NCBI GenBank assembly: GCA_023411225.1
Contig: JAEYPA010000028.1
Span: 1-39,979 of the forward strand
Source of the DNA: Bacillota bacterium
Lineage (GTDB): Bacteria; Bacillota; Clostridia; Lachnospirales; Lachnospiraceae
Direction of reading: 5' to 3'
DNA length: 39,979 nt
The notes under the pieces are model-generated. The model worked only from the letters and a program-made list of their open reading frames with translations. It searched no databases and was not told where the DNA came from. Numbering within the stretch: position 1 is the first letter of the stretch; each line of letters starts with the position of its first letter. A program made the position numbers and the translations under genes. Positions 24,349-32,569 of the stretch are shown here, in pieces.

Positions 24349-24731
24349 AAGAAGAGAAGCAAACGTTAATGGAAATGATTATTGGCTTACTGATTGGTAC
24401 AATTTTCTTTAATGTAATTGGAGTACTGATTGTTAGTAATAAATTAGCGTATATTCTGGGCGTTTTATTTGGCAGTATGATTGCAATAATTGTCTTATTG
24501 CAGATGTATCATACGCTGGGGAAGGCTGTTGATATGGAGGGCAAGAGAGCTACTCGGTATACAGTTACAGCGTCAATTGTCAGAATGGCTCTTATGGGAG
24601 GAGCCCTGGCAATCGGGATAGTGTGGAAAGATTTGTTTAGTGTAGTAGGTATTTTATTTGGCTTGCTGACATTAAAGTTAAGTGCGTTTATTCAACCACT
24701 TATCCACAAGGTTTTATTTAATAGAGTTTAA
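24345..24731 (+). CDS. atpI: ATP synthase subunit I (AtpI)
   Basis: A 128-residue protein with four predicted membrane helices (about 9-28, 33-52, 74-94, 98-117) arranged as in AtpI, an assembly factor that helps build the c ring. It overlaps the AtpZ-like gene by four bases and lies 25 bases before atpB. Sequence conservation in this family is low, so the call rests on topology and place in the operon. Confidence 0.78.
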   Translation: MKEEKQTLMEMIIGLLIGTIFFNVIGVLIVSNKLAYILGVLFGSMIAIIVLLQMYHTLGKAVDMEGKRATRYTVTASIVRMALMGGALAIGIVWKDLFSVVGILFGLLTLKLSAFIQPLIHKVLFNRV

Positions 24732-24756
24732 ATAATCAACAAAGGAAGGTGAGACA

Positions 24757-25524
24757 GTGGGAAATCAGTTTGCCCTATTTTTAACACAGGGAGCAACTGA
24801 GACTGCTGAACAGGCTAGCGATAGTGGTGGCTTAGGAATAGGTATTGATGGATATTTTAAATATTCACTTTTTGGACATGATGTATATCTGACTAATACC
24901 CATGTATCTATTCTGATTGTCATGATTGTGATAATTGGCTTTGCAATTGCCGCCAACATAGCAATTCGAAGAGCTGATCCTACAAAAGCTCCAGGTGCAT
25001 TCTTAAATGTCATTGAGCTGATTGTAGAAAAAGTAGATGGTCTGACCAAAGCGAATATGGGCGAAGGGCGTTACTTGAAGTTTTCCAATTACATTGGAAC
25101 TTTATTTATCTTTCTCCCATTTGCTAATTTAGCAGGATTGTTCCTGTTAAGACCACCAACAGCAGATTATGGTGTGACCTTAACCTTAGGTCTGATTACC
25201 TTTGTCATGATTCAGTACAACGGTATCAAATATCAGAAGCTAGGAAGGTTGACGGGACTGTTTAAACCAATCCCAGTTTTGTTCCCGATCAATTTGATTG
25301 GAGAATTTGCTACACCATTATCCTTATCCTTGCGTCTGTTTGGTAACATTATGTCAGGTACGGTAATGATGGGTTTAATTTATGGTTTATTACCATGGTT
25401 CTTAACCCTCATCTACCCAGCATTTTTACATGCATACTTTGACTTGTTCTCAGGTTTGATTCAGACATACGTATTTTGTATGTTAACAATGGTATTTATT
25501 GCTCAGACATTTGAAGAGGAATAA
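24757..25524 (+). CDS. atpB: ATP synthase F0 subunit a
   Basis: The stator channel subunit that passes the coupling ion to the c ring. Helix 4 carries the essential arginine, Arg193, in LSLSLRLFGN, preceded by NLIGEFATP as in bacterial a subunits. It has about six hydrophobic segments in 255 residues. The start is GTG with AGGAAGGTGA upstream. Confidence 0.95.
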   Translation: MGNQFALFLTQGATETAEQASDSGGLGIGIDGYFKYSLFGHDVYLTNTHVSILIVMIVIIGFAIAANIAIRRADPTKAPGAFLNVIELIVEKVDGLTKANMGEGRYLKFSNYIGTLFIFLPFANLAGLFLLRPPTADYGVTLTLGLITFVMIQYNGIKYQKLGRLTGLFKPIPVLFPINLIGEFATPLSLSLRLFGNIMSGTVMMGLIYGLLPWFLTLIYPAFLHAYFDLFSGLIQTYVFCMLTMVFIAQTFEEE

Positions 25525-25569
25525 CCAAGGCACATTCAACGAAATAATTTCTTTTAAGGAGGATTTTTT

Positions 25570-25827
25570 ATGGACGTTATCACAGGAACAGATATTATTA
25601 AAGCAGCTTCTGCAATCGGTGCAGGTATCGCGATGATCGCAGGTATCGGACCTGGTATTGGACAGGGTATTGCAGCTGGTTATGGTGCTTCTGCAGTTGG
25701 ACGTAATCCGGGTGCAAGAGGTAATATTATGTCTACTATGTTACTTGGTCAGGCAGTTGCTGAGACCACAGGGCTTTACGGATTCGCCGTTGCAATTATC
25801 TTATTATTTGCCAACCCATTCTTCTAA
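25570..25827 (+). CDS. atpE: ATP synthase F0 subunit c, Na+-type signature
   Basis: An 85-residue hairpin proteolipid forming the rotor ring. The ion-binding residues match the Na+ class of Ilyobacter tartaricus position by position: Pro28, Gln32 (GPGIGQG), Val63, Glu65, Thr66 (Ser in Ilyobacter), Thr67 and Tyr70 (VAETTGLY). Proton-type c subunits lack Gln32 together with the ET/ES pair. The polar loop is RNPGARG. AAGGAGG lies just before the ATG. Confidence 0.95.
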   Translation: MDVITGTDIIKAASAIGAGIAMIAGIGPGIGQGIAAGYGASAVGRNPGARGNIMSTMLLGQAVAETTGLYGFAVAIILLFANPFF

Positions 25828-25877
25828 ATTCTTTCGTATCAATGAGTACATGTAAAAAAGCGAAAGGAGGCTAGAAA

Positions 25878-26450
25878 GTGAGTGGTATGTTGACGGGATT
25901 TAGTGGGACTTCTGCATTTCTTACAGAGGGTCTTCATGACCGAATCTTCGGGCTGGACTGGCAGCTTCTGAATGATGTTGGAATCACTGCATTGTCTATT
26001 TTCGTGCTGTTTATCTTTTTGTCCTACTTGTTATTTAACCCTGTCCGTAAATTCCTACAAAAACGTCAGGAATTTGTGGCTAGTCAATTAAAGCAGGCAG
26101 AGGAAGATAAAGAAGAAGCGAATCAGGCAAAGCTTGCATACAATGCGAAGTTAAAGGCCGTAAATAAAGAGGCAGAGCAGATTCTTTCTGATACGAGAAA
26201 GAAGGCGTTAAAGAGAGAAACAGCGATTGTGGAAGAAGCAAAGGAAGAAGCCCATCGTATCATTGAGCAGGCTGGTAGAGAAGCTAATCTGGAGAAGAGC
26301 AGAGTGCAAAATGAAGTAAAACAGGAAATGATTACAGTGGCTGCCGCGATGGCGGGCAAATTTATTGAGGTTTCCTTAGACAAGGCCAAACAGGACCAAC
26401 TAGTGGAGGACGCATTGAAGGAAATGGGTGATCGCACATGGCAAAGTTAA
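25878..26450 (+). CDS. atpF: ATP synthase F0 subunit b
   Basis: The peripheral stalk subunit: one membrane helix (about 33-56) followed by a long charged coiled coil (60-170) rich in Lys, Glu and Ala. The N-terminus is about 25 residues longer than in E. coli b, partly polar, before the helix. GTG 25878 is seven bases from GAAAGGAGG; the ATG at 25887 is too far. The gene overlaps atpH by 13 bases. Confidence 0.92.
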   Translation: MSGMLTGFSGTSAFLTEGLHDRIFGLDWQLLNDVGITALSIFVLFIFLSYLLFNPVRKFLQKRQEFVASQLKQAEEDKEEANQAKLAYNAKLKAVNKEAEQILSDTRKKALKRETAIVEEAKEEAHRIIEQAGREANLEKSRVQNEVKQEMITVAAAMAGKFIEVSLDKAKQDQLVEDALKEMGDRTWQS

Positions 26451-26971
26451 TTTCTAAAACCTACGGAGACGCCTTATTTGAGGTGGCTTTAGAAGATGGA
26501 ACCATGGACGCTCTCACAGAAGAAGTTCAGACTTTGACTAAGGTGTTTAAGGAAAATGAGGAGTTGTCCAGATTTATTAGCCATCCTAAGGTTTCCAAAA
26601 GTGATAAAATTCAGATGATTGAAAATGTCTTTAAAGGTCATTTTTCAGATACTATAGTGGGATTTCTTGTTTTAATTATAGATAAAGGAAGATACCAAGA
26701 GCTTACTTCTATCATTGAATACTATATGGAGCGAGTTCGGGAACATAAGAAAATAGGTGTTGTTTGGGTGACTAGTGCCCTTAATTTGTCTAAAAAGCAA
26801 CAAGAAAAGATTAAACAAAGGCTTTTAGTGACAACCCAGTATGAGAAGCTGGAGATGCATTATACCGTGGATAAAACAATTCTTGGTGGATTAATCATCC
26901 GTATTAAGGACCGTGTTGTGGATAACAGCATCAAGAGCCAAATTAAAGCAATGACAAAAGCATTCGTATAA
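26438..26971 (+). CDS. atpH: ATP synthase F1 subunit delta
   Basis: The stator link between F1 and the b subunits (OSCP family), 177 residues. It has an N-terminal helical domain (YGDALFEVALEDG) and the conserved C-terminal region VDKTILGGLIIRIKDRVVDNS. It overlaps the end of atpF, implying coupled translation. Confidence 0.93.
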   Translation: MAKLISKTYGDALFEVALEDGTMDALTEEVQTLTKVFKENEELSRFISHPKVSKSDKIQMIENVFKGHFSDTIVGFLVLIIDKGRYQELTSIIEYYMERVREHKKIGVVWVTSALNLSKKQQEKIKQRLLVTTQYEKLEMHYTVDKTILGGLIIRIKDRVVDNSIKSQIKAMTKAFV

Positions 26972-26999
26972 AATTACAGAAAGAAGGTGCATAAGTATC

Positions 27000-28511
27000 A
27001 TGAATTTAAGACCGGAAGAAATCAGTTCTGTGATTAAAGAGCAGATTCGTAATTATAGTACAAAGCTTGAAGTGTCTGACGTAGGTACTGTAATTCAAGT
27101 AGCCGATGGAATTGCTCGTATCCACGGATTAGAGAATGCCATGCAAGGCGAACTTATTGAATTCCCTGGTGAAGTTTATGGTATGGTGCTTAACCTGGAG
27201 GAGGACAACGTAGGTACTGTTCTTCTCGGCTCTGCCACTCATATCAGTGAGGGTGATACGGTTAAGTCCACTGGCCGGGTAGTTGAGGTGCCGGTTGGAG
27301 ATGCCATGTTAGGGCGTGTTGTAAATGCACTGGGACAGCCTATCGATGGAAAAGGACCCATTGACACAGAGAAATATCGTAAGATTGAACGTGTGGCATC
27401 AGGTGTTATTTCTCGTAAATCCGTAGATACTCCATTGCAGACAGGTATCAAAGCGATTGATTCCATGGTACCGATTGGAAGAGGCCAGCGTGAGTTAATC
27501 ATTGGCGATAGACAGACCGGTAAGACAGCAATAGCGTTAGATACCATTATCAATCAGAAAGGTCAGGGCGTGAATTGTATCTATGTAGCCATTGGTCAGA
27601 AGGCATCTACAGTGGCCAATCTAGTAAAAACTCTTGAGGAAAGAGATGCTATGGCTTATACCACAGTAGTTGCGGCTACTGCCAGTGAACTTGCCCCTTT
27701 ACAATATATAGCTCCATATTCAGGCTGTGCCATTGGAGAGGAATGGATGGAGGCAGGAAAAGATGTACTAATCATCTATGACGATCTGAGTAAGCATGCA
27801 ACCGCTTACCGTACCCTGTCCTTATTACTTCGTCGACCACCTGGCCGTGAGGCTTATCCGGGTGATGTATTCTACCTTCACTCCAGATTATTGGAACGAG
27901 CCGCCCGTTTGTCTGATGAGTTAGGAGGAGGTTCCTTAACGGCCCTTCCAATTATCGAGACCCAGGCAGGCGACGTATCTGCCTATATTCCTACCAACGT
28001 TATTTCCATTACCGATGGACAGATCTATCTGGAGACAGAGATGTTCAACGCAGGCTTCAGACCAGCCGTTAACCCTGGTTTGTCTGTATCCCGTGTAGGT
28101 GGTAGTGCACAGATTAAAGCCATGAAGAAGATTGCCGGACCGATCCGTATAGAGCTGGCCCAGTATCGTGAATTGGCAGCCTTCGCTCAGTTTGGCTCTG
28201 ATCTAGATGCAGATACGAAAGAGAAACTGGCACAGGGTGAACGTATTCGTGAGGTATTAAAACAACCACAGTACAACCCAATGCCTGTGGAATATCAAGT
28301 TATTATCATCTATGCAGCAGTAAAGAAATATCTGCTAGATGTGCCTGTGGCACGTATTTTGGAATTTCAGAAGGGCTTATTCGAATATCTTGATACCAAG
28401 TATCCTGAGATTCCAGAAGCAATTCGTACCAATAAAGAAATCAAAGAAGAGACAGAAGCTGGTCTAGTAAAGGCCATAAAAGAATATAAGCAAATCTTTG
28501 CGACAGAATAG
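27000..28511 (+). CDS. atpA: ATP synthase F1 subunit alpha
   Basis: The non-catalytic nucleotide-binding subunit, 503 residues. The P-loop GDRQTGKT spans 169-176, and the arginine finger lies in LSVSRVGGSAQ (about 363-373). The standard barrel, nucleotide and helical domains are of normal length. AAGGTG precedes ATG. Confidence 0.97.
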   Translation: MNLRPEEISSVIKEQIRNYSTKLEVSDVGTVIQVADGIARIHGLENAMQGELIEFPGEVYGMVLNLEEDNVGTVLLGSATHISEGDTVKSTGRVVEVPVGDAMLGRVVNALGQPIDGKGPIDTEKYRKIERVASGVISRKSVDTPLQTGIKAIDSMVPIGRGQRELIIGDRQTGKTAIALDTIINQKGQGVNCIYVAIGQKASTVANLVKTLEERDAMAYTTVVAATASELAPLQYIAPYSGCAIGEEWMEAGKDVLIIYDDLSKHATAYRTLSLLLRRPPGREAYPGDVFYLHSRLLERAARLSDELGGGSLTALPIIETQAGDVSAYIPTNVISITDGQIYLETEMFNAGFRPAVNPGLSVSRVGGSAQIKAMKKIAGPIRIELAQYRELAAFAQFGSDLDADTKEKLAQGERIREVLKQPQYNPMPVEYQVIIIYAAVKKYLLDVPVARILEFQKGLFEYLDTKYPEIPEAIRTNKEIKEETEAGLVKAIKEYKQIFATE

Positions 28512-28525
28512 AGAGGTGAACAAAG

Positions 28526-29410
28526 ATGGCCTCAATGAGAGATATTAAGAGGAGAAGGGATTCCATCACCAGCACCAGTCAGATTACCAAGGCAATGAAG
28601 TTAGTGTCTACCGTAAAGCTTCAGAAGTCCAAGACTCGCGCTGAGGTATCCAAGCCTTATTTTGGGTGTATGTACAATACGGTTTCCTCTATTCTGGCCA
28701 AGGCTGGAGAAATCAATCATCCCTATATCAAGGGAAATGAATCTGGGAAAAAAGCGGTGATTCTCATTACCTCTAACCGTGGTTTAGCCGGTGGCTATAA
28801 TTCCAATGTGGTGAAGCTGATTACGGACGGAGACTTTAAAAAGGAGGACACCGTTATTTATGCCATAGGTCGTAAGGGAAAAGAAGCTCTTGCAAGACGT
28901 GGATACCACATTCAATCGGACGACTCCGAGGTCATGAATCATCCTCTTTACAGCGATGCGGTTAAAATTGGAGCAAGAGTCCTACAGGATTATGAAAATG
29001 GGGCAATCGGAGAGATTTATCTGGCCTATACCCTATTTAAAAATACCGTTAGCCAGATTCCTACTCTACAACAGATTCTTCCAATAGAGACAGTCCTTAA
29101 AGACCCTTCCATAGAAGAGGATAAGGAGGAGCAGGACCCATACGAAACTCTGACTTTGATGAACTTTGAGCCAGAGGAAGAGGAAATCCTTAATCTATTG
29201 ATTCCAAAGTACGTAAAGAGTTTATTATACGGAAGCCTCGTCCAGGCTCTTGCCAGTGAAAATGGTGCCAGAATGCAAGCTATGGATTCCGCCACCAACA
29301 ATGCAAATGAAATGATAGATAATTTGTCCTTAAGCTATAATCGTGCGCGTCAATCCTCCATTACTCAGGAAATCACTGAGATTGTGGCAGGTGCCAGTGC
29401 AATTAGTTAA
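28526..29410 (+). CDS. atpG: ATP synthase F1 subunit gamma
   Basis: The central shaft, 294 residues. It has conserved termini: MRDIKRRRDSITSTSQITKAMK at the start, quoted in part as ITSTSQITKAMKLV, and SLSYNRARQSSITQEITEIV at the end. The middle GLAGGYNSNV matches the family. It starts 14 bases after atpA. Confidence 0.96.
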   Translation: MASMRDIKRRRDSITSTSQITKAMKLVSTVKLQKSKTRAEVSKPYFGCMYNTVSSILAKAGEINHPYIKGNESGKKAVILITSNRGLAGGYNSNVVKLITDGDFKKEDTVIYAIGRKGKEALARRGYHIQSDDSEVMNHPLYSDAVKIGARVLQDYENGAIGEIYLAYTLFKNTVSQIPTLQQILPIETVLKDPSIEEDKEEQDPYETLTLMNFEPEEEEILNLLIPKYVKSLLYGSLVQALASENGARMQAMDSATNNANEMIDNLSLSYNRARQSSITQEITEIVAGASAIS

Positions 29411-29453
29411 TACAGGATAGACAAAAGAAACTAGAAAAGGAGTGAGAAAACAG

Positions 29454-30845
29454 ATGGCAGATGCAAACATTGGGAAAATCACTCAGGTCATTAGTGCAGT
29501 ATTAGATGTCAAATTCGACAGCGGCAAACTCCCTGAAATACATGAAGCAATCAATATTGCCAGGGAGAAGGGAGAGACCCTTGTGGTAGAGGTGGCACAG
29601 CATCTAGGAGATGATACTGTTCGCTGTATTGCCATGGGCTCTACAGATGGATTAAGGCGTGGCATGGAAGCAGTTGCTACCGGGGCGCCAATCTCTGTTC
29701 CAGTGGGAGAAGCCACTCTGGGCCGTATGTTTAACGTACTGGGTCAGCCAATTGATAATAAAGAAGCACCAAAGGGTGTAAGCTATGAACCAATCCATAG
29801 AGCAGCCCCACCTTTTGATGAGCAGGCAACCTCTACGGAGATGCTAGAAACTGGAATTAAGGTGGTAGACCTTCTTTGCCCATACCAAAAAGGTGGTAAA
29901 ATCGGTCTGTTCGGTGGTGCTGGTGTAGGTAAGACTGTACTGATTCAGGAACTGATTACCAACATCGCCACGGAGCATGGTGGTTATTCTGTGTTTACCG
30001 GTGTAGGTGAAAGGACCAGAGAAGGAAATGACCTTTACTATGAGATGATAGAATCTGGTGTTATCAATAAAACCACCATGGTGTTTGGTCAGATGAATGA
30101 GCCACCAGGTGCAAGAATGAGGGTAGGTCTTACGGGACTTACCATGGCGGAGTATTTCCGTGATAAAGGTGGAAAGGATGTCCTTCTTTTCATCGATAAT
30201 ATCTTCCGTTTTACCCAGGCAGGCTCTGAGGTATCTGCCTTATTAGGCCGTATGCCTTCCGCCGTTGGTTATCAGCCAACCCTACAGACTGAAATGGGTG
30301 CTCTTCAGGAGCGTATAACTTCTACTAAGAGTGGTTCCATTACTTCTGTACAGGCGGTTTATGTACCAGCCGATGACTTAACTGATCCTGCCCCAGCAAC
30401 CACCTTTGCCCATCTGGATGCAACAACTGTACTTAGCCGTTCCATTGTAGAGCTTGGTATCTATCCAGCTGTAGATCCATTGGATTCTACCTCCAGAATT
30501 CTGGATCCTCGTGTGGTTGGGGAAGAGCACTATAAAGTTGCCCGTGGTGTACAGGAAATCCTTCAAAGATACAAAGAACTGCAGGATATTATCGCGATCC
30601 TTGGAATGGATGAGCTTTCCGAGGAAGAGAAGCTTGTGGTTGCCCGAGCAAGAAAGGTGCAGCGTTTCCTATCCCAGCCATTCCATGTTGCAGAGCAGTT
30701 TACTGGCTTAAAAGGACAGTATGTACCAATCCAGGACACCATTTTAGGTTTTAAAGAAATACTGGAAGGGAAGCATGACGATATCCCTGAAGGCCATTTC
30801 TTAAATGCTGGTAACATCGATGACGTTCTTGCTCGTGTAAAGTAG
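29454..30845 (+). CDS. atpD: ATP synthase F1 subunit beta
   Basis: The catalytic subunit, 463 residues. The P-loop GGAGVGKT spans 154-161, the catalytic glutamate lies in GERTREGNDL, then MNEPPGARMRV and the DELSEEE loop that contacts gamma and epsilon. I place the start at ATG 29454 (MADANIGKITQV), because the in-frame GTG at 29442 lies inside the AAGGAGTGAG ribosome site. Confidence 0.97.
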   Translation: MADANIGKITQVISAVLDVKFDSGKLPEIHEAINIAREKGETLVVEVAQHLGDDTVRCIAMGSTDGLRRGMEAVATGAPISVPVGEATLGRMFNVLGQPIDNKEAPKGVSYEPIHRAAPPFDEQATSTEMLETGIKVVDLLCPYQKGGKIGLFGGAGVGKTVLIQELITNIATEHGGYSVFTGVGERTREGNDLYYEMIESGVINKTTMVFGQMNEPPGARMRVGLTGLTMAEYFRDKGGKDVLLFIDNIFRFTQAGSEVSALLGRMPSAVGYQPTLQTEMGALQERITSTKSGSITSVQAVYVPADDLTDPAPATTFAHLDATTVLSRSIVELGIYPAVDPLDSTSRILDPRVVGEEHYKVARGVQEILQRYKELQDIIAILGMDELSEEEKLVVARARKVQRFLSQPFHVAEQFTGLKGQYVPIQDTILGFKEILEGKHDDIPEGHFLNAGNIDDVLARVK

Positions 30846-30861
30846 AGTAAGGAGGGATATG

Positions 30862-31278
30862 GTGGCAGATTCAAAGACTATGAAATTACAGATTATTTCA
30901 CCAGACCGCATATTCTATGATGGAGACGTGGAAATGGTGGAAACAACAACTACAGAGGGTGACATGGGTATCTATCCGGAGCACATTCCTCTGACAGCCA
31001 TTGTTTCTCCAGGAGTCTTAACCATCCATGAACCAGAGGGAGTAAAGGAAGCGGCTCTTCATGATGGATTTATCGAAATCCAGAAAAAGAAGGTAGTGAT
31101 TCTGGCAGAATCTTGCGAGTGGCCAGAGGAAATTGATGTCCATCGAGCTGAGGAAGCCAAGATTCGTGCCGAAAGAAGGTTAAAAGGCTCAGAAGGAGAA
31201 ATCAATGAGTATCGTGCAGAAACGGCTCTGCGCCGTTCTATCACAAGACTTAGTCTGGCAGAAAAATATAAGAGATAA
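30862..31278 (+). CDS. atpC: ATP synthase F1 subunit epsilon
   Basis: The rotor/inhibitor subunit, about 138 residues: an N-terminal beta sandwich (KLQIISPDRIFYDGDVEMV) and a C-terminal helical hairpin with two Arg/Ala-rich helices. GTG 30862 gives the family-like start MADSKT and six bases of spacing from AAGGAGGG; the ATG at 30859 is only three bases from it. Last gene of the atp operon. Confidence 0.93.
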   Translation: MADSKTMKLQIISPDRIFYDGDVEMVETTTTEGDMGIYPEHIPLTAIVSPGVLTIHEPEGVKEAALHDGFIEIQKKKVVILAESCEWPEEIDVHRAEEAKIRAERRLKGSEGEINEYRAETALRRSITRLSLAEKYKR

Positions 31279-31291
31279 TGAAAAAGAAAGA

Positions 31292-31315
31292 GCACCCCTG
31301 AACCTGGTTTTTTTA
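31292..31315 (+). terminator. weak terminator-like element after atpC
   Basis: A short ACC...GGT pairing followed by a run of seven T (31308-31314). The stem is poor, so termination here is uncertain; the T run is the main evidence. Confidence 0.3.
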
Positions 31316-31346
31316 TTGACTATCACGTAACGTGATAGGGTATTAT
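31316..31346 (+). promoter_or_regulatory. MerR-type promoter with a perfect dyad in a 19-base spacer
   Basis: TTGACT (31316-31321) and TATTAT (31341-31346) are separated by 19 bases, the overlong spacer typical of MerR-controlled promoters. Bases 31320-31338 form the perfect 9+1+9 palindrome CTATCACGTAACGTGATAG. The regulator gene behind it is broken. Confidence 0.85.
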
Positions 31347-31349
31347 TAA

Positions 31350-31620
31350 TTTAAGAATTATTTTCAAGTATAGGACGTTACAGTACTACGATGAGATAGG
31401 TATATTTTAACCAACAAAAGTCAATGTGTCTTGATATCGTTTATATGATGATGAAGCTCTAAACGTACTGCAGCAAATTCTATTTTTTAAAGAATTGGAT
31501 TTTCAATTGAGCGATATCAAAAAAATCATGGAAGATCTTAAATTTGACAGAATTACTGCATTTAAGAAACAAAAAGAGCTTATAAATACTATTTTAGTAA
31601 ATACCGTAATGAATGAATAA
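31350..31620 (+). pseudogene. MerR/TipA-type regulator pseudogene
   Basis: One reading frame gives KYRTLQYYDEIGIF, stop, PTKVNVS, stop, YRLYDDEALNVLQQILFFKE and onward through LDFQLSDIKKIMEDLKFD to a stop at 31618-31620. This is the MerR helix-turn-helix and dimerisation segment (RTLxYYDEIGLLKPT...GYRLYDDEAL). Two in-frame stops (31408-31410 and 31432-31434), a damaged N-terminus (the first ~15 residues do not match and lack ATG) and loss of any effector domain make it nonfunctional. It lies directly behind its own MerR-type promoter. Confidence 0.85.
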
Positions 31621-31683
31621 TTAAGAGACTTGGGCAATGTAAATAATGGAAAACCTGGTAAGCGATGAATACAATTGATATCA

Positions 31684-31891
31684 TCACAGGACTATTCCGC
31701 GGCCATCCAAAATAGGTTGCTTGCAATAGTGGAATTGGGTTATCAGAGTTGCTGGTATGAAGGCCTTATTACAGACAGATTTAGTGTGTTTCCTTCCTGT
31801 TGGGCTTACGGAGGAAGAACCAAACATACCACAAAAGAAAAAATTTGAGGAGAGGGCATGGTTTCATTCATTTCCACAGAATAAACTATAA
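31684..31891 (+). pseudogene. nitroreductase C-terminal fragment, frameshifted
   Basis: Two adjacent frames give the end of a nitroreductase-family flavoprotein. Bases 31690-31764 read DYSAAIQNRLLAIVELGYQS and CWYEGLITD, matching the DxSAAIQNMLLAxxxLGxxSCW helix. A second frame (31793-31891) reads LPVGLTEEEPNIPQKKKFEE then RAWFHSF and a stop, matching the family C-terminus. The N-terminal two thirds are absent and the joint between the blocks changes frame. Confidence 0.75.
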
Positions 31892-31951
31892 ATTCAAATG
31901 ATTGAATGAATTAATCTGGATGACTCCGATAAAGAATGATAACAAGAGAGT

Positions 31952-31992
31952 AACTCTCGTCCTTTTGGAAACAAGAGGACGGGAGTTTTTTA
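31952..31992 (+). terminator. strong intrinsic terminator
   Basis: AACTCTCGTCCT (31952-31963) pairs with AGGACGGGAGTT (31976-31987) with one G-T pair, followed by TTTTTATTT. It probably once ended the nitroreductase unit. Confidence 0.85.
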
Positions 31993-32025
31993 TTTGAGGA
32001 AATTCCTTCTCATGGAGGAATCCTG

Positions 32026-32051
32026 AAAAAAATAGCCCGCTGTAAGCGGGC
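32026..32051 (-). terminator. terminator-like hairpin in minus orientation
   Basis: GCCCGC (32035-32040) pairs with GCGGGC (32046-32051). On the minus strand it is followed by TATTTTTTT. No intact minus-strand gene precedes it. Confidence 0.55.
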
Positions 32052-32094
32052 ATGAAAAACAGACAGTGATTAGAAAAGATCGATATTCAGCTGA

Positions 32095-32280
32095 GGAAAA
32101 AGCTGCAATGAGCACACAATATACTATTACATACGGAGGAAGTTACCATCAAAGCCTGGAAACAACGAATCACCAAAGAGTGGCGACAACAGCAATATAC
32201 TCCTATGGTGTGCTCTGTTGCCCATCTCGGCAGGAACGCTTTTGATATTTGGTATTCAAAGAAGAAAGAGGGGGAATTAA
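32095..32280 (+). pseudogene. remnant of a sortase-anchored surface protein (C-terminal sorting signal)
   Basis: The plus-strand frame ending at TAA 32278-32280 reads SPKSGDNSNI, a hydrophobic stretch (LLWCALLPISAGTLLIFG) and a basic tail QRRKRGN. This is the layout of a cell-wall sorting signal; SPKTGD is a motif of clostridial sortase substrates, here with Ser for Thr. There is no start codon with a ribosome site, and an in-frame TGA lies upstream, so only the last ~60 codons of a larger gene remain. Confidence 0.6.
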
Positions 32281-32371
32281 ATAGATCAAAAGAAGTACAA
32301 AAGTAAAAAGGTGCTAGCACTAAATAATTGCTTAATATGACAAATTACTACCTGTATTCGACTAATATTTG

Positions 32372-32377
32372 TATAAT
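32372..32377 (+). promoter_or_regulatory. -10 candidate for the sugar-acid locus
   Basis: TATAAT preceded by TTTG, in very AT-rich DNA about 190 bases before the transporter gene. No good -35 at 16-18 bases, so low confidence. Confidence 0.3.
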
Positions 32378-32423
32378 ATATATAAAAATAATGTTTATTT
32401 TTGTTGAATAATAGTATAGATGT

Positions 32424-32451
32424 ACTGATATATCAGTGGTAATATATCAGT
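32424..32451. promoter_or_regulatory. candidate operator of the sugar-acid locus
   Basis: ACTGATATATCAGT (32424-32437) is a perfect 14-bp palindrome. Its right part ATATATCAGT recurs at 32442-32451, offset by 14 bases. It lies downstream of the -10 candidate and before the first gene, a fitting place for the GntR/FCD protein encoded at 37965. Confidence 0.5.
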
Positions 32452-32569
32452 AAAAGAGACGTAGAAAATTATGGCATATGTAGTAATCAACATATTGATA
32501 GTTAGAAAGGAGGGTAGTTTGCAGTTTATTGATAGAAAATAATATTTTTTATTGAATAAGGAGGAAATT

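Noticed and set aside
27239..27553. Minus-strand ORF opposite atpA (also similar ones opposite atpB, atpF, atpG, atpD)
   Set aside because: Antisense shadows of strongly conserved genes, with no ribosome sites and low-complexity Ser/Thr/Pro-rich translations.
32087..32320. Minus-strand 77-codon ORF
   Set aside because: Translation is Cys/Phe/Ser-rich and unlike a protein; the plus strand of the same DNA carries a recognisable sorting signal.
32311..32322. GTGCTAGCAC palindrome as a CIRCE (HrcA) element
   Set aside because: CIRCE needs TTAGCACTC-N9-GAGTGCTAA; spacing and outer bases do not fit and no heat-shock gene follows.
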